The notes: generated from the sequence alone by a model not told the origin. A stretch of DNA of 45,379 bases from an uncultured Ruminococcus sp. (GCA_900541495.1 UQKC01000012.1:1-45379); one strand, 5' to 3'; numbered from the stretch's first letter, positions 1 through 8,431 are shown. Program-made: numbers and translations.

Positions 1-71
1 TCTGCAAGCAGATGAGGTGCTAAGGCTTTAGCCGGTGGTTTTTAGAGGTGACCTAATATAAAATAAACGAA

Positions 72-117
72 CAGCCCTGTTTTCAAGTAAAATCCTTTGA
101 AAACAAGGCTGCTTTTT
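72..117 (+). terminator. Rho-independent terminator-like hairpin
   Basis: The arms 72-86 and 97-111 (CAGCC..TGTTTTCAA against TTGAAAACA..GGCTG) form a long, nearly perfect stem followed by a T-run on the plus strand. It would end a transcript entering from the left edge. The same hairpin with its flanking bases recurs at about 43520-43575. Confidence 0.7.
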
Positions 118-176
118 GTTCTTATTAGCGGCATTTTTGTGCACCGAAAAATCACTGCAATTTCGTTAATTATAAC

Positions 177-250
177 GGGCGGATATTGAATCCGCCCCTA
201 CGGGAATTTGGTTCTTGCTGCAAATTTACGGAGCATAACAATTCGGAATT
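177..250 (+). repeat. GGGCGGAT-hairpin dispersed repeat, copy 1
   Basis: It starts with a small hairpin (GGGCGGAT, 5-nt loop, ATCCGCCC), continues with CCTACGGGAATTT and TTTACGGAGCA, and ends in AATTCGGAATT. A second copy lies inverted at about 37711-37785 after gyrA with the same sequence blocks in the same order. Intergenic, non-coding, probably a mobile or REP-like repeat. Confidence 0.65.
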
Positions 251-266
251 CTGCATTCCGAATTTA

Positions 267-1415
267 TCAAAGAATATTTACCACATCAATGACCTTTCCG
301 TTCTTCATATAAACTCTCGGCACGCGCGGTGATACGGCGCAGATCATCTCATATCCGATAGTTCCGCAGAGTGCCGCTACGTCGTCGGCTGTTATTTCGC
401 CCTTGCCGAAAACGGTAACTTCCGTTCCGACTTTCGCTTCGGGGATATCGGTTATATCGACGATTATCTGATCCATACAAACTCTGCCGAGTATTTTCGC
501 TCTCTTTCCGCATATCATAACTTCGCCCTTATTCGAGAGAAGTCTTGGGTAACCGTCGGCATAGCCTATCGGGAGAGTTGCGGCTCTCATATCGTGTTCG
601 GCGGTGAAAGTTCTGCCGTAGCTTACGCAGTCGCCTTTATGCAGGTCTTTGATATAGCCGATGACGGACTTTATTTCCATAACGGGTTCGATGCCCTCGG
701 GCATTTTGAGTGACGGGTCGGGGTTAAGACCGTACAGGAGGATACCGAATCTTGCGAGGGTGCTTCGGCTGTCATAGTGAAGCTCTGCGCCTGCGCTGTT
801 TAAGCAATGCACGTCCTTGAAGCCGCCTGCTTCTTCCGCGATAGAGAAAAACAGCTCTTTCTGCATATCGGTATAGTCACAGCTTTCCTTTTCAAAGCTG
901 TCTGCTACTGCGAAGTGCGTGAAGATGCCCTCGCAGACGAGGTTCGGGAGTGCGCGTATCTCGGCGATCTCTTCAAGGCATTTTTCTCTGTCCTTTGCGA
1001 TAAGACCTATTCTGCCCATACCCGTATCGAGCTTGATATGTACACGGACGGGGCTTTTTGCGGCTTCGGAAAGCTCCTCTGCGTACTCCTCCGAAACTGC
1101 GGCCTGGATTATATCGAAGCGCGAAAGCTCTGCAGCGTACTGCGGCGCTGTATAGCCGAGGATAAGGATATCGCCCGTACAGCCGTGCTTGCGCAGACCT
1201 ATTGCTTCGTCTATATTGGAAACGGCGAAGAAGTCAACTCCGAGCGTCTGGTAAAGCTTCATAAGGTTAATGTCGCCGTGACCGTAGCCGAAAGCTTTCA
1301 GCACACAGCAGGGACGCGTTTTCGTTTCGTCTATAAAGCCTTTGAGGATATTGAGGTTCTTTTCGGCGGTGGAAAGGTCTATTTCAGCCCAAGTTCTTTT
1401 ATGAAAAAATTCCAT
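267..1415 (-). CDS. alr: Alanine racemase
   Basis: A PLP enzyme that interconverts L- and D-alanine and so supplies D-Ala for peptidoglycan. The product is 382 residues, usual for the family. The start at 1415 (MEFFHKRTWAEIDL) is chosen because AAGGAGC lies a few bases upstream; a longer reading frame from 1448 has no such site. Visible motifs are the PLP lysine K40 in VLKAFGYGHG (the family usually has KADAYGHG), the catalytic-tyrosine region SYGRTFT (Y266), and TLPIGYADGYPR. It stands alone on the minus strand with its own promoter (1488-1517). Confidence 0.95.
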   Translation of the reverse strand: MEFFHKRTWAEIDLSTAEKNLNILKGFIDETKTRPCCVLKAFGYGHGDINLMKLYQTLGVDFFAVSNIDEAIGLRKHGCTGDILILGYTAPQYAAELSRFDIIQAAVSEEYAEELSEAAKSPVRVHIKLDTGMGRIGLIAKDREKCLEEIAEIRALPNLVCEGIFTHFAVADSFEKESCDYTDMQKELFFSIAEEAGGFKDVHCLNSAGAELHYDSRSTLARFGILLYGLNPDPSLKMPEGIEPVMEIKSVIGYIKDLHKGDCVSYGRTFTAEHDMRAATLPIGYADGYPRLLSNKGEVMICGKRAKILGRVCMDQIIVDITDIPEAKVGTEVTVFGKGEITADDVAALCGTIGYEMICAVSPRVPRVYMKNGKVIDVVNIL

Positions 1416-1487
1416 TAATAAGCTCCTTTTTTGTAAAATCGGTTGCAAAAACCGACTGTATATGTTAAAATAAAATTAATATACTAT

Positions 1488-1517
1488 ATTATATTGATTT
1501 TCAAAAAAAGTGTGCAA
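1488..1517 (-). promoter_or_regulatory. Candidate promoter of alr
   Basis: On the minus strand TTGCAC and TATAAT are separated by 18 bp, about 70 bp upstream of the alr start codon. A 9-bp stem (GCAAAAGCT/AGCTTTTGC, about 1532-1557) lies just upstream. Confidence 0.5.
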
Positions 1518-1600
1518 AAATCAGGCAAAAGCTTAAATTACAGAGCTTTTGCGCCGATTTTCTGACCAAAATCCAACAATATAATGATATGGAGAAAAAT

Positions 1601-2170
1601 ATGTCCGAATTCATTATACCAAAAGAAAAAACCGTCTGCTTTTCGGGACACCGCCCCGAAAAACTGCCCGACGGCGGTGATATTTCTTCCCCCGTTATGG
1701 GTGTGATAAGGGCGATGCTGCATCAGGAGATAGCGTCCGCGATCGATGACGGCTACACCTGCTTCATCACAGGACTTGCGCGCGGCATCGACCTTATGGC
1801 AGGCGATCTTGTTCTCGATTTCAAGCGGAGCGACCCGAGGATACAGCTCGTTGCGGCTGTTCCGTACAGAGCGCAGCCGAAAAATCTTCGCAGCTTTGAG
1901 AAATTCATCTACGGCTGTCTTATCAACGAAGCCGCCGACATTGTTTATATCAGCGAAGAATACACTAAGGACTGTATGCAGAAGCGGAACAAATTTATGA
2001 TAGACAACTCTTCACGGCTCATTGCGGCTGTCAGCAGCTACAGGAGCGGAACGGGACAGACTATCCGCCTTGCCGAAAAAGCAGGCATTGAAATTCGCAC
2101 CATAAATATTGCGAAGATAGCCTCTGCCGCTGACGAAGCAAAGTCTTCGCCCGTGAAGCTGATGTTTTGA
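1601..2170 (+). CDS. SLOG-family protein (DUF1273/YpsA-like)
   Basis: A 189-residue protein of the SLOG (Rossmann-like, nucleotide-binding) superfamily, related to YpsA and DprA-like domains. Supporting motifs are FSGHRPEKL near the N-terminus, the glycine-rich FITGLARGIDLMAGDLVL, and a late SGTGQT. Members are thought to bind nucleotides or nucleotide-derived ligands; no specific function is established here. The start at 1601 is preferred over the in-frame ATG at 1589, because the GGAG at 1591-1594 then acts as its ribosome-binding site. It is divergent from alr. Confidence 0.8.
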   Translation: MSEFIIPKEKTVCFSGHRPEKLPDGGDISSPVMGVIRAMLHQEIASAIDDGYTCFITGLARGIDLMAGDLVLDFKRSDPRIQLVAAVPYRAQPKNLRSFEKFIYGCLINEAADIVYISEEYTKDCMQKRNKFMIDNSSRLIAAVSSYRSGTGQTIRLAEKAGIEIRTINIAKIASAADEAKSSPVKLMF

Positions 2171-2244
2171 TGCGCAAATCGCGCACATATTGATATTATA
2201 CCACTATGAAGCGCATTTGGCAATACGGATAAAGGAGTTTTTTT

Positions 2245-3189
2245 ATGGCAAAAAGATCATCAAAGGTAGTTCTTACTTACATAATAACCATTGTGCTGAC
2301 GCTTATAATTGCAGGCGGCGTATGTTATGTTGCTTTCTCGAGCATTCTCACGGGGAACAAGGACGATACTTCCGACTCAGCCGCAAACGGGGTCGAGCTT
2401 CAGCCTTTGACCGTACTCGGGGATTACACTCCGTCGGCTGAGGACGCACGGACTGTTCTGCTTATCCTTGACGCAGAAAAGCGCGAGAGCGGAAGCTGTT
2501 TCCTTGTCGCAAGATTTCTTCCTGTTGAAGAGCAGTTCGTTTTTCTGCCTATCCCGAGCAACACGAGCGTTTCTTCGGGCGAGGGTGAGGACACTATCTA
2601 CAACATTTACCGCAACGGCGGCACGAAAAAAGCCGTTGAAGCGGCTGAAAGCTGTCTTAACATAAGCATTGACAAATACATAAAATTTACCCGTTCGAGC
2701 TTTTCCGTTATTGCGGATATTTTCGGCGGCATCGATTATGATATCCCCTACAACCTTGTTTATGACAACCCCGACACGGGCGAAACCACCGTTTTAAAGG
2801 CAGGCAGACAGTTCCTCGATTCGACATCTCTGCGCAAGGTGCTCACATATCCCAACTACACTCAGGGTGAGGAATACCGCTCAAAATGTCTTGGCATTGC
2901 GATAAACGAGCTTGTAACGCGCGGGACTTCCAACTCTTCAAGCTTCGCGAACAATCTTGACGATTATTTCATCGCGGTCATAAATTCGGATATCGACACC
3001 GACATCACTTCCTATGATTATGACGAAGTAAAGAAAGCGATGAAATACGTTATCAAAAATTCAAACAGCATTTCAACCTTTATTCTTTCGAGCGGCGTGG
3101 AAAATGAGAACGGTCATTATGTTATCGATGAAAAATTTCTCGCAACGCTCACCGAATTATTTGACGAGCAAACTGTTCCTGCCGAATAA
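2245..3189 (+). CDS. LytR-CpsA-Psr (LCP)-like membrane protein, degenerate
   Basis: 314 residues: a short basic N-terminus, one membrane segment at about 9-32, then an extracytoplasmic domain. The layout and the motif FGGIDYDIP (160-168) resemble LCP proteins, which transfer teichoic-acid-type polymers from a lipid carrier to peptidoglycan. The usual arginine/aspartate motif (IPRDT) is replaced by PIPSNT (102-107), and only one arginine of the later R..RQ motif is seen (EEYRSK, 209-214). Enzymatic activity is therefore doubtful and the protein may be a regulatory or binding paralogue. AAAGGAG precedes the ATG. Confidence 0.65.
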   Translation: MAKRSSKVVLTYIITIVLTLIIAGGVCYVAFSSILTGNKDDTSDSAANGVELQPLTVLGDYTPSAEDARTVLLILDAEKRESGSCFLVARFLPVEEQFVFLPIPSNTSVSSGEGEDTIYNIYRNGGTKKAVEAAESCLNISIDKYIKFTRSSFSVIADIFGGIDYDIPYNLVYDNPDTGETTVLKAGRQFLDSTSLRKVLTYPNYTQGEEYRSKCLGIAINELVTRGTSNSSSFANNLDDYFIAVINSDIDTDITSYDYDEVKKAMKYVIKNSNSISTFILSSGVENENGHYVIDEKFLATLTELFDEQTVPAE

Positions 3190-3250
3190 TCGCGAATATT
3201 CTGCATAAGCTAATCACGGGGTTTGACAAACTTTTGAAAGGAACAGCATT

Positions 3251-3460
3251 ATGTGGGATAAAATCGCATTGACGCTGCTTATTGTCGGCGGTCTTAACTG
3301 GGGACTTGTCGGAATTTTCCGCTTTGACCTTATCGCATGGCTCTTCGGCGGAACGGGAGCAGTAATAAGCCGCGTACTTTATATTCTTGTCGCACTTGCG
3401 GCAGTATGGTGCATATCGCTTCTTTTCAGAGAAGACAGCGCTGTAAACAGCCACAGCTAA
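3251..3460 (+). CDS. DUF378 family small membrane protein
   Basis: 69 residues with two hydrophobic segments (about 4-24 and 36-58). The N-terminal pattern LLIVGGLNWGLVGIF followed by a glycine-containing loop is typical of DUF378 (YuzA-like) proteins, whose function is unknown. GAAAGGAAC lies in front of the ATG. It follows the LCP-like gene by 60 bp on the same strand and shares the bidirectional terminator at 3488-3520 with the convergent tiny gene. Confidence 0.8.
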   Translation: MWDKIALTLLIVGGLNWGLVGIFRFDLIAWLFGGTGAVISRVLYILVALAAVWCISLLFREDSAVNSHS

Positions 3461-3487
3461 GGACATTTCCTGATATTCAAAGCAAAA

Positions 3488-3520
3488 CCGCCTGACCTTT
3501 TTCGGGGTCAGGCGGCTTTT
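3488..3520. terminator. Bidirectional terminator
   Basis: CCGCCTGACC (3488-3497) pairs with GGTCAGGCGG (3506-3515), with a T-tract on the plus side and a shorter one on the minus side. It ends the DUF378 gene and the convergent small transcript. Confidence 0.85.
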
Positions 3521-3533
3521 GTTTATATTTTTA

Positions 3534-3617
3534 TCAGTCCTGCTGAGTAATATGATTCATCGGCATCTTTCCATATAACAAGTATGGCGCTGTCGGAAAT
3601 TCGATAAGCTTTTTCAT
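3534..3617 (-). CDS. Tiny gene or small RNA with own promoter; possible frameshift
   Basis: The ATG at 3617, preceded by GCGAGG, opens a 27-codon frame ending at 3534. A more protein-like frame, coding for KAYRISDSAILVIWKDADE and ending with a stop at 3523-3525, runs through the same DNA but lacks a start codon. One extra A in the A5 run after the ATG would join the two into a 31-residue peptide. The transcription unit is clear (promoter 3681-3710, terminator 3488-3520), so this is either a decayed micro-gene, a slippage-dependent one, or a small RNA. No family is recognised. Confidence 0.4.
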   Translation of the reverse strand: MKKLIEFPTAPYLLYGKMPMNHITQQD

Positions 3618-3680
3618 AGTTTACCTCGCTTTATTGAAAAAATTTATCGGTATCAGCTTTTTCCGCTAACCATTGGTATA

Positions 3681-3710
3681 ATTATATCATCACACCAAAA
3701 TCGTTGTCAA
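3681..3710 (-). promoter_or_regulatory. Strong promoter of the tiny gene
   Basis: TTGACA and TATAAT on the minus strand with an 18-bp spacer; the predicted RNA start is near 3674, giving a transcript of about 185 nt to the terminator. Confidence 0.75.
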
Positions 3711-3761
3711 TACATAATACAGCAAAAGCTGCATATCCACAGAGGTATGCAGCTTTATTGA

Positions 3762-5336
3762 TCAGTCGAGGCTCTTCATCGTCGGGAAGAGCAAAACATC
3801 ACGAATTGCAGGTGAATTTGTGAGAAGCATAACAAGTCTGTCGATGCCGTAGCCGATACCGCCCGTTGGAGGCATACCGATCTCAAGCGCACGGAGGAAG
3901 TCCTCGTCGATATGGTTTGCTTCGTCGTCGCCCTTTTTGAGCAGTTCTTCCTGCGCAAGGAAACGCTCACGCTGGTCGATAGGGTCGTTAAGCTCGGAGT
4001 AAGCGTTGCACATTTCCCAGCCATTGATGAAAAGTTCAAAACGCTCAACGTGATCGGGCTTATCGGGCTTTCTCTTTGTGAGCGGAGAAATTTCAACCGG
4101 GTGATCCATAATGAATGTAGGCTGGATAAGGTGTTCTTCAACGAATTCCTCGAAGAAAAGGTTGAGGATATCACCCTTTGCGTGGCGCTCTTCAAACTGG
4201 ACGTGCTTTTCCTTTGCGATAGCACGGGCTTCTTCAAGTGTCTTTATCTCGTCGAAGTCAACGCCCGAATACTTCTTTACAGCTTCGGTCATTGTAAGGC
4301 GCTCGAAAGGCTTGCCAAGGTCGAGCTGGTGCTCGCCGTAAGGAATAGTTGTTGAGCCGCAAACTTCGTTGGCAAGATAGCGGAACATATTCTCGGTGAG
4401 GTCCATCATACCGTGGTAGTCGGTGTAAGCCTGATAAAGTTCCATAAGTGTGAACTCGGGGTTGTGACGTGCGTCAACGCCCTCGTTACGGAATACGCGG
4501 CCGATTTCGTAAACTCTTTCAAGACCGCCTACGATAAGACGCTTGAGGTAAAGTTCGAGCGAGATTCTGAGCTTGACATCTTCATCGAGAGCATTGTAAT
4601 GCGTATCGAATGGACGTGCAGCTGCGCCGCCTGCATTTGAAACGAGCATAGGGGTTTCAACTTCCATAAAGCCCTGAGCATCGAGGTAGCGGCGGATAGA
4701 AGCGATTATCTTTGAACGCTTTTTGAATGTATCTGCAACATCGGGGTTTACGATAAGGTCAACGTAACGCTGACGGTATCTTGTATCCTGATCCTTTAAG
4801 CCGTGCCACTTTTCGGGGAGCGGGAGGAGCGACTTTGAAAGGAGGGTGATCTTTTCGCAGTGGACGGAAATTTCGCCCTTCTTTGTGCGGAAAACAAAGC
4901 CTTCAACGCCTACGATATCGCCGATATCCCATTTCTTGAAGTCAGCGAACTCGTCTGCGCCGATCTCGTTCATACGAACATAGACCTGAATTCTGTCGGA
5001 GGAATCGCGTACATCGATAAAGTTAGCCTTGCCCATATCGCGGCGGCTCATAAGTCTGCCTGCGATGCTGACGTGCTGACGGTTTTCTTCGAGAGCGGCT
5101 TTGAGAGCTTCCTCATCGTCGCCGACCTTAGCCTTTAACTCAGCTTCAAGCTTTTCATAAGCAGCCTTAGCCTCGCCGCAGTGAGCGGTAACGTTGTACT
5201 TTGTTATTTCAAATGGATTCTTGCCTGCGGCTTTGAGCTCGTCAAGCTTGTCCATACGTATCTTCTTGTATTCGCTGACGTCCTGAACTTCTTCCTCTTC
5301 GGGAGCAGCGTTGACATTCTGATTTTCTTCAGCCAT
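3762..5336 (-). CDS. lysS: Lysyl-tRNA synthetase, class II
   Basis: Charges tRNA-Lys in the cytoplasm. About 524 residues with an N-terminal anticodon-binding OB fold (VSIAGRLMSRRDMGKANF) and the class II core: motif 2 (FRNEGVDARHNPEFTLMELY) and motif 3 (GIGYGIDRLVMLLT). Start codons in frame lie at 5354, 5342 and 5336; AAAGGAA sits just before the 5342 ATG, so 5342 is as likely as the MAEENQN start used here. An acidic N-terminal tail (PEEEEVQDVSEY) precedes the OB fold. It is downstream of greA, with a stem-loop between them, probably as an operon. Confidence 0.95.
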   Translation of the reverse strand: MAEENQNVNAAPEEEEVQDVSEYKKIRMDKLDELKAAGKNPFEITKYNVTAHCGEAKAAYEKLEAELKAKVGDDEEALKAALEENRQHVSIAGRLMSRRDMGKANFIDVRDSSDRIQVYVRMNEIGADEFADFKKWDIGDIVGVEGFVFRTKKGEISVHCEKITLLSKSLLPLPEKWHGLKDQDTRYRQRYVDLIVNPDVADTFKKRSKIIASIRRYLDAQGFMEVETPMLVSNAGGAAARPFDTHYNALDEDVKLRISLELYLKRLIVGGLERVYEIGRVFRNEGVDARHNPEFTLMELYQAYTDYHGMMDLTENMFRYLANEVCGSTTIPYGEHQLDLGKPFERLTMTEAVKKYSGVDFDEIKTLEEARAIAKEKHVQFEERHAKGDILNLFFEEFVEEHLIQPTFIMDHPVEISPLTKRKPDKPDHVERFELFINGWEMCNAYSELNDPIDQRERFLAQEELLKKGDDEANHIDEDFLRALEIGMPPTGGIGYGIDRLVMLLTNSPAIRDVLLFPTMKSLD

Positions 5337-5359
5337 TTTCATTTTTCCTTTCATATTTA

Positions 5360-5400
5360 TGATGAAAATACCGCTGACCGACTTTCAATCAGCGGCATAA
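5360..5400 (-). terminator. Stem-loop between greA and lysS
   Basis: CCGCTGA and TCAGCGG pair around an 11-nt loop, and the minus strand continues with TATTTTCAT. It could be a weak terminator or processing site that lowers lysS relative to greA. Confidence 0.4.
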
Positions 5401-5414
5401 AGTTCATAGTTCCA

Positions 5415-5891
5415 TTACTTGGAGATGCTCAAAATTCTCATATTGATGATGCCGACAGGAGCGTCAACTTCGATCTCATCTCCTGCTTTCTTTTTAAGGC
5501 AGGCAATGCCGATAGGCGAATCCTCGGAGATCTTGTTGTTCTCGGGGTCAGCTTCGGTAGAACCGACGATCTGGAGATTCATCTTTTCGTTGAGTTCAAG
5601 ATCGAGAAGCTCAACATAAGAACCAACGCCGACTTCATCGCTTGAAATATCATCATCGCTGACAACGATAGCGTTTGCGATAGTCATTTCAAGTTCCTGG
5701 ATACGAGCTTCAACAATACCCTGTTCGTTCTTAGCTTCATCGTATTCAGCGTTCTCGGAAAGGTCACCGAAACCGCGGGCTTCCTTTAACTTCTGAGCAA
5801 CCTCTGCTCTTTTGACGGTAATGAGATATTCTTTTTCTTTTTCAAGATTAGCAAGTCCTTCAGCGGACATTCTGACTTTTTTAACTGCCAT
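5415..5891 (-). CDS. greA: Transcription elongation factor GreA
   Basis: 158 residues, the normal length. GreA enters the secondary channel of RNA polymerase and stimulates cleavage of backtracked RNA. The N-terminal coiled coil carries the acidic tip GDLSENAEYDEAKNEQG (D and E residues that help bind the catalytic metal), and the C-terminal FKBP-like domain ends in a typical DEIEVDAPVGIINMRI segment. A strong AAAGGAG lies before the ATG. It is the first gene of the greA-lysS unit and has a near-perfect promoter at 5952-5980. Confidence 0.95.
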   Translation of the reverse strand: MAVKKVRMSAEGLANLEKEKEYLITVKRAEVAQKLKEARGFGDLSENAEYDEAKNEQGIVEARIQELEMTIANAIVVSDDDISSDEVGVGSYVELLDLELNEKMNLQIVGSTEADPENNKISEDSPIGIACLKKKAGDEIEVDAPVGIINMRILSISK

Positions 5892-5951
5892 TATGATCTG
5901 CTCCTTTCAGAAATGGGGCGAGTAAGCGCCGCCTAAAGCATATATACATTT

Positions 5952-5980
5952 ATTATATCGTATTTTCGGGAGTTTGTCAA
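5952..5980 (-). promoter_or_regulatory. Consensus promoter of greA-lysS
   Basis: TTGACA and TATAAT on the minus strand with a 17-bp spacer, about 60 bp upstream of greA. Confidence 0.85.
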
Positions 5981-6200
5981 CAATTTTGAATTGGAAATGT
6001 GGAAAGGATTTTGCAAAATAAAGTTTTAGAGATTACACTGTACTACCGTATTTTTATCACCGCATCATAATCACCAATTACACATTCACCCTGCGCCTTA
6101 ATTTCGGCTTGTCTTTTAGATTTTTCAGCGAAATTCGGGCATATTTTTTCCCGATATGGCAGAGCGAAGCTTTTCTGCATATTATAAACTGTGACTTACA

Positions 6201-6291
6201 CCAAACGCCATTTAAAATGCGGAAAAAATCATGCCGATGATATCATATATATTATCTCGGCGCAGATCTTCCTTTTTTCTTCGGCGTTTAG
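6201..6291. mobile_element. CTAAAC-ended MITE-like hairpin element, copy 1
   Basis: A 91-bp palindromic element. CCAAACGCCA at one end mirrors GGCGTTTAG at the other, and internally GGAAAAAATC and GCCGA face CTCGGC and GATCTTCC. It matches the 96-bp element at 23030-23125 over most of its length. The remaining bases of the 5892-6398 gap hold only the greA promoter and A+T-rich DNA. Confidence 0.6.
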
Positions 6292-6398
6292 TATTTTATC
6301 CGAAATTTAAAGCTTTTAAGCTTACCATAATTGCAAAATACTACTTTTTTGAATATATATTGCGGACGAATCTTTTCTGCCGCAGAACGGAGATAACG

Positions 6399-7670
6399 AT
6401 GAACTGTATCCTTGATTTTTTTGAGAATTTTGATATGCCCTGCGCCGCTGCCGAGCTTTCGGGCGGCAGGACTGTTTATATGAACAAAAAGGCGCGGAAA
6501 ACTTTGACCGATGAGTATAAAATAAGCCTTGACGAGAGCGAAAAAGCGCTTCTTCGCCACGGTGAATTTCTCCGCAGAACCATAAAAGGCGAAGCTCCCG
6601 AAACTGCCGCTGAGGTTCAGACAACGCTGATAGAATCGGACGGCAAAACGCTCGTTTTTGAGATTCAGACCGCTTTGGCGAGCCCTGCCGACGGCAGTTC
6701 TTCCCACGACAGCGCAAACTGGGCAAGCTGTGCATTCTGCTGTGCGATGCAGGCGGAAAAGCCTGACGATTCCCCTCGGATAATGCTGAAAAAGGCGTGC
6801 GAAGCGCTCAACGCCGAGCGGATATTTCTCTATGAAAAATGCGGCGAAAGCGGCTATGTTCTTTCGTGCGAATACTCTGTGAACGGCAGTTTGGTTAGTG
6901 AACTTTCACAGGAGATATGTGCGCAGACAGCGGCGGTGCTTTCTTCGGAAAAGCGGCTCGTTATCGTGAACAGCGGCTTTGCGGAACGGTACGGACAGCC
7001 TCTTTCCGACATTCTTTCGGCGCGTGGGATACACTCTTTCGCCGCCGTTCCCGTTTATGACGGCGAGGATATCTGCGGCTTTTGCTGTGCGGAAAATTTT
7101 CCCGTTTGCGTATGCGGAAAAACATCTGAGGCTCTCGAAGCATTTTGCAGTGCGGGAGTTTTCATCGGCTCGTGCATAAAATGGGGAAAGCTTTTTGACG
7201 GGCTGAAAAAAATGGGGCTGACCGACAACCTGACGGGCATCGGCAACCGCCACGCGATGAATATGCTCGAAGCGGAGCTGAAAGGGCCTGCGCCGCTCGG
7301 TCTTGTTTTCTGTGATATTTCGGGCTTGAAACACATCAACGACACGCTCGGACACTGTGCAGGTGACGAATACATTCAGAACGCCTGCGAAATTATGAAG
7401 CGTCTTTTCCCGAGCGAAAAGCTTTTCCGAATCGGCGGAGATGAACTGCTTGCTGTACTGACCAACACGAGCGAAGCTGAGGTCGATGAAAAAACCGCGG
7501 CACTGAAATCGGAACTGGAACGTTCGTCGATAGCAATGGCGGTCGGTTCGGCGTTCGGCATTACGGACGGGGGTGGTATGGGCAGACTTTTGCTCGAGGC
7601 GGAAACAAAGATGTACCGCGACAAGACAGATTATTACAGAAGAAGCGGGAGGGAAAGGAGGAGGTATTGA
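6399..7670 (+). CDS. GGDEF-domain protein (putative diguanylate cyclase) with GAF-like sensor region
   Basis: 423 residues counted from the ATG at 6399, which has GGAG at a good distance; an upstream in-frame extension to 6231 would read through a repeat element and is rejected. The N-terminal half resembles a PAS/GAF sensor arrangement, with hydrophobic beta-type strands at about 120-260. The C-terminal domain has LTDNLTGIGNRHAMN, DISGLKHINDTLGH and the active-site loop RIGGDEL (about 344-350), as in enzymes that make cyclic di-GMP. The inhibitory I-site RxxD normally found just before this loop is absent. Monocistronic, next to the CRISPR array. Confidence 0.8.
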   Translation: MNCILDFFENFDMPCAAAELSGGRTVYMNKKARKTLTDEYKISLDESEKALLRHGEFLRRTIKGEAPETAAEVQTTLIESDGKTLVFEIQTALASPADGSSSHDSANWASCAFCCAMQAEKPDDSPRIMLKKACEALNAERIFLYEKCGESGYVLSCEYSVNGSLVSELSQEICAQTAAVLSSEKRLVIVNSGFAERYGQPLSDILSARGIHSFAAVPVYDGEDICGFCCAENFPVCVCGKTSEALEAFCSAGVFIGSCIKWGKLFDGLKKMGLTDNLTGIGNRHAMNMLEAELKGPAPLGLVFCDISGLKHINDTLGHCAGDEYIQNACEIMKRLFPSEKLFRIGGDELLAVLTNTSEAEVDEKTAALKSELERSSIAMAVGSAFGITDGGGMGRLLLEAETKMYRDKTDYYRRSGRERRRY

Positions 7671-7682
7671 GAATATAATTAA

Positions 7683-7718
7683 AAACTCCCGAACACCTTT
7701 TGGGTTGTACAGGAGTTT
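7683..7718 (+). terminator. Stem-loop after the GGDEF gene
   Basis: AAACTCC (7683-7689) pairs with GGAGTTT (7712-7718), with a smaller inner stem around TTTT. The T-tract is poor. It overlaps the candidate array promoter. Confidence 0.5.
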
Positions 7719-7734
7719 AAATATCTGTTATTAA
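7705..7734 (+). promoter_or_regulatory. Candidate promoter of the CRISPR array
   Basis: TTGTAC and TATTAA with an 18-bp spacer would start RNA near 7741, at the first conserved bases of repeat 1. The hexamers are only moderate matches, so this is tentative. Confidence 0.35.
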
Positions 7735-7736
7735 AA

Positions 7737-8431
7737 TTCTCATCTTACCTGCGCATACGAATTGCAACCAAACCACACTTCCGTTGCATACGTAGGAATA
7801 GTCTCGAAACTTACCTGCGCATACGAATTGCAACGTACCATCAGCAGACCATCTTAAAATCTGACCACTCGAAACTTACCTGCGCATACGAATTGCAACC
7901 GGAACTAAAATTTCTTTATGCCATAGCTCAAACCTCGAAACTTACCTGCGCATACGAATTGCAACCTGTAATAGTGCCGCTGAAATTTCCTAATTCATCT
8001 TCTCGAAACTTACCTGCGCATACGAATTGCAACGGGGGGCTTGCCCCCGTTCCATTGTTCGGATAGTCTCGAAACTTACCTGCGCATACGAATTGCAACA
8101 ATAGTTTTTCTAATTCTTTCTGCTCCTTACTCTTCTCGAAACTTACCTGCGCATACGAATTGCAACGTGCGGTCAGCTTGTGAGCAGATACCGCAATGAT
8201 CTCGAAACTTACCTGCGCATACGAATTGCAACTATCGACGAATTTTTATTTTCAGATGCCGAGAAACTCGAAACTTACCTGCGCATACGAATTGCAACGG
8301 ATAGCTTGCAGCGGAATGTTGATCGCATGTATCTCGAAACTTACCTGCGCATACGAATTGCAACCGGACCGGAAAATATAAAAAAGGCTGGCGCATCAAC
8401 TCGAAACTTACCTGCGCATACGAATTGCAAC
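7737..8431 (+). CRISPR. CRISPR array, 11 repeats and 10 spacers, type V-F
   Basis: The 32-bp repeat begins CTCGAAAC and ends ATTGCAAC. Repeats start at 7737, 7803, 7868, 7934, 8002, 8068, 8135, 8201, 8267, 8333 and 8400; spacers are 33-36 bp. Ten repeats are identical, while the first keeps only its 3' 25 bp. The GAATTGCAAC end next to each spacer resembles the 3' repeat handle of known Cas12f crRNAs (GAATGCAAC in the Un1 system, recalled), so pre-crRNA is read on the plus strand, towards the convergent cas12f gene. No cas1, cas2 or cas4 is present in the window. Confidence 0.97.

Larger units (their letters stand above)
1..266. other. Intergenic region left of alr
   Basis: No complete gene is visible. 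One plus frame is open from the window edge to a stop at 29-31, so the tail of an unseen gene or RNA could end here. The stretch holds a terminator hairpin (72-117) and a dispersed repeat (about 177-250), both described separately. Confidence 0.5.

Noticed and set aside
6231..6398. N-terminal extension of the GGDEF protein
   Set aside because: It would translate part of a MITE-like element, and the ATG at 6399 has a proper ribosome-binding site.
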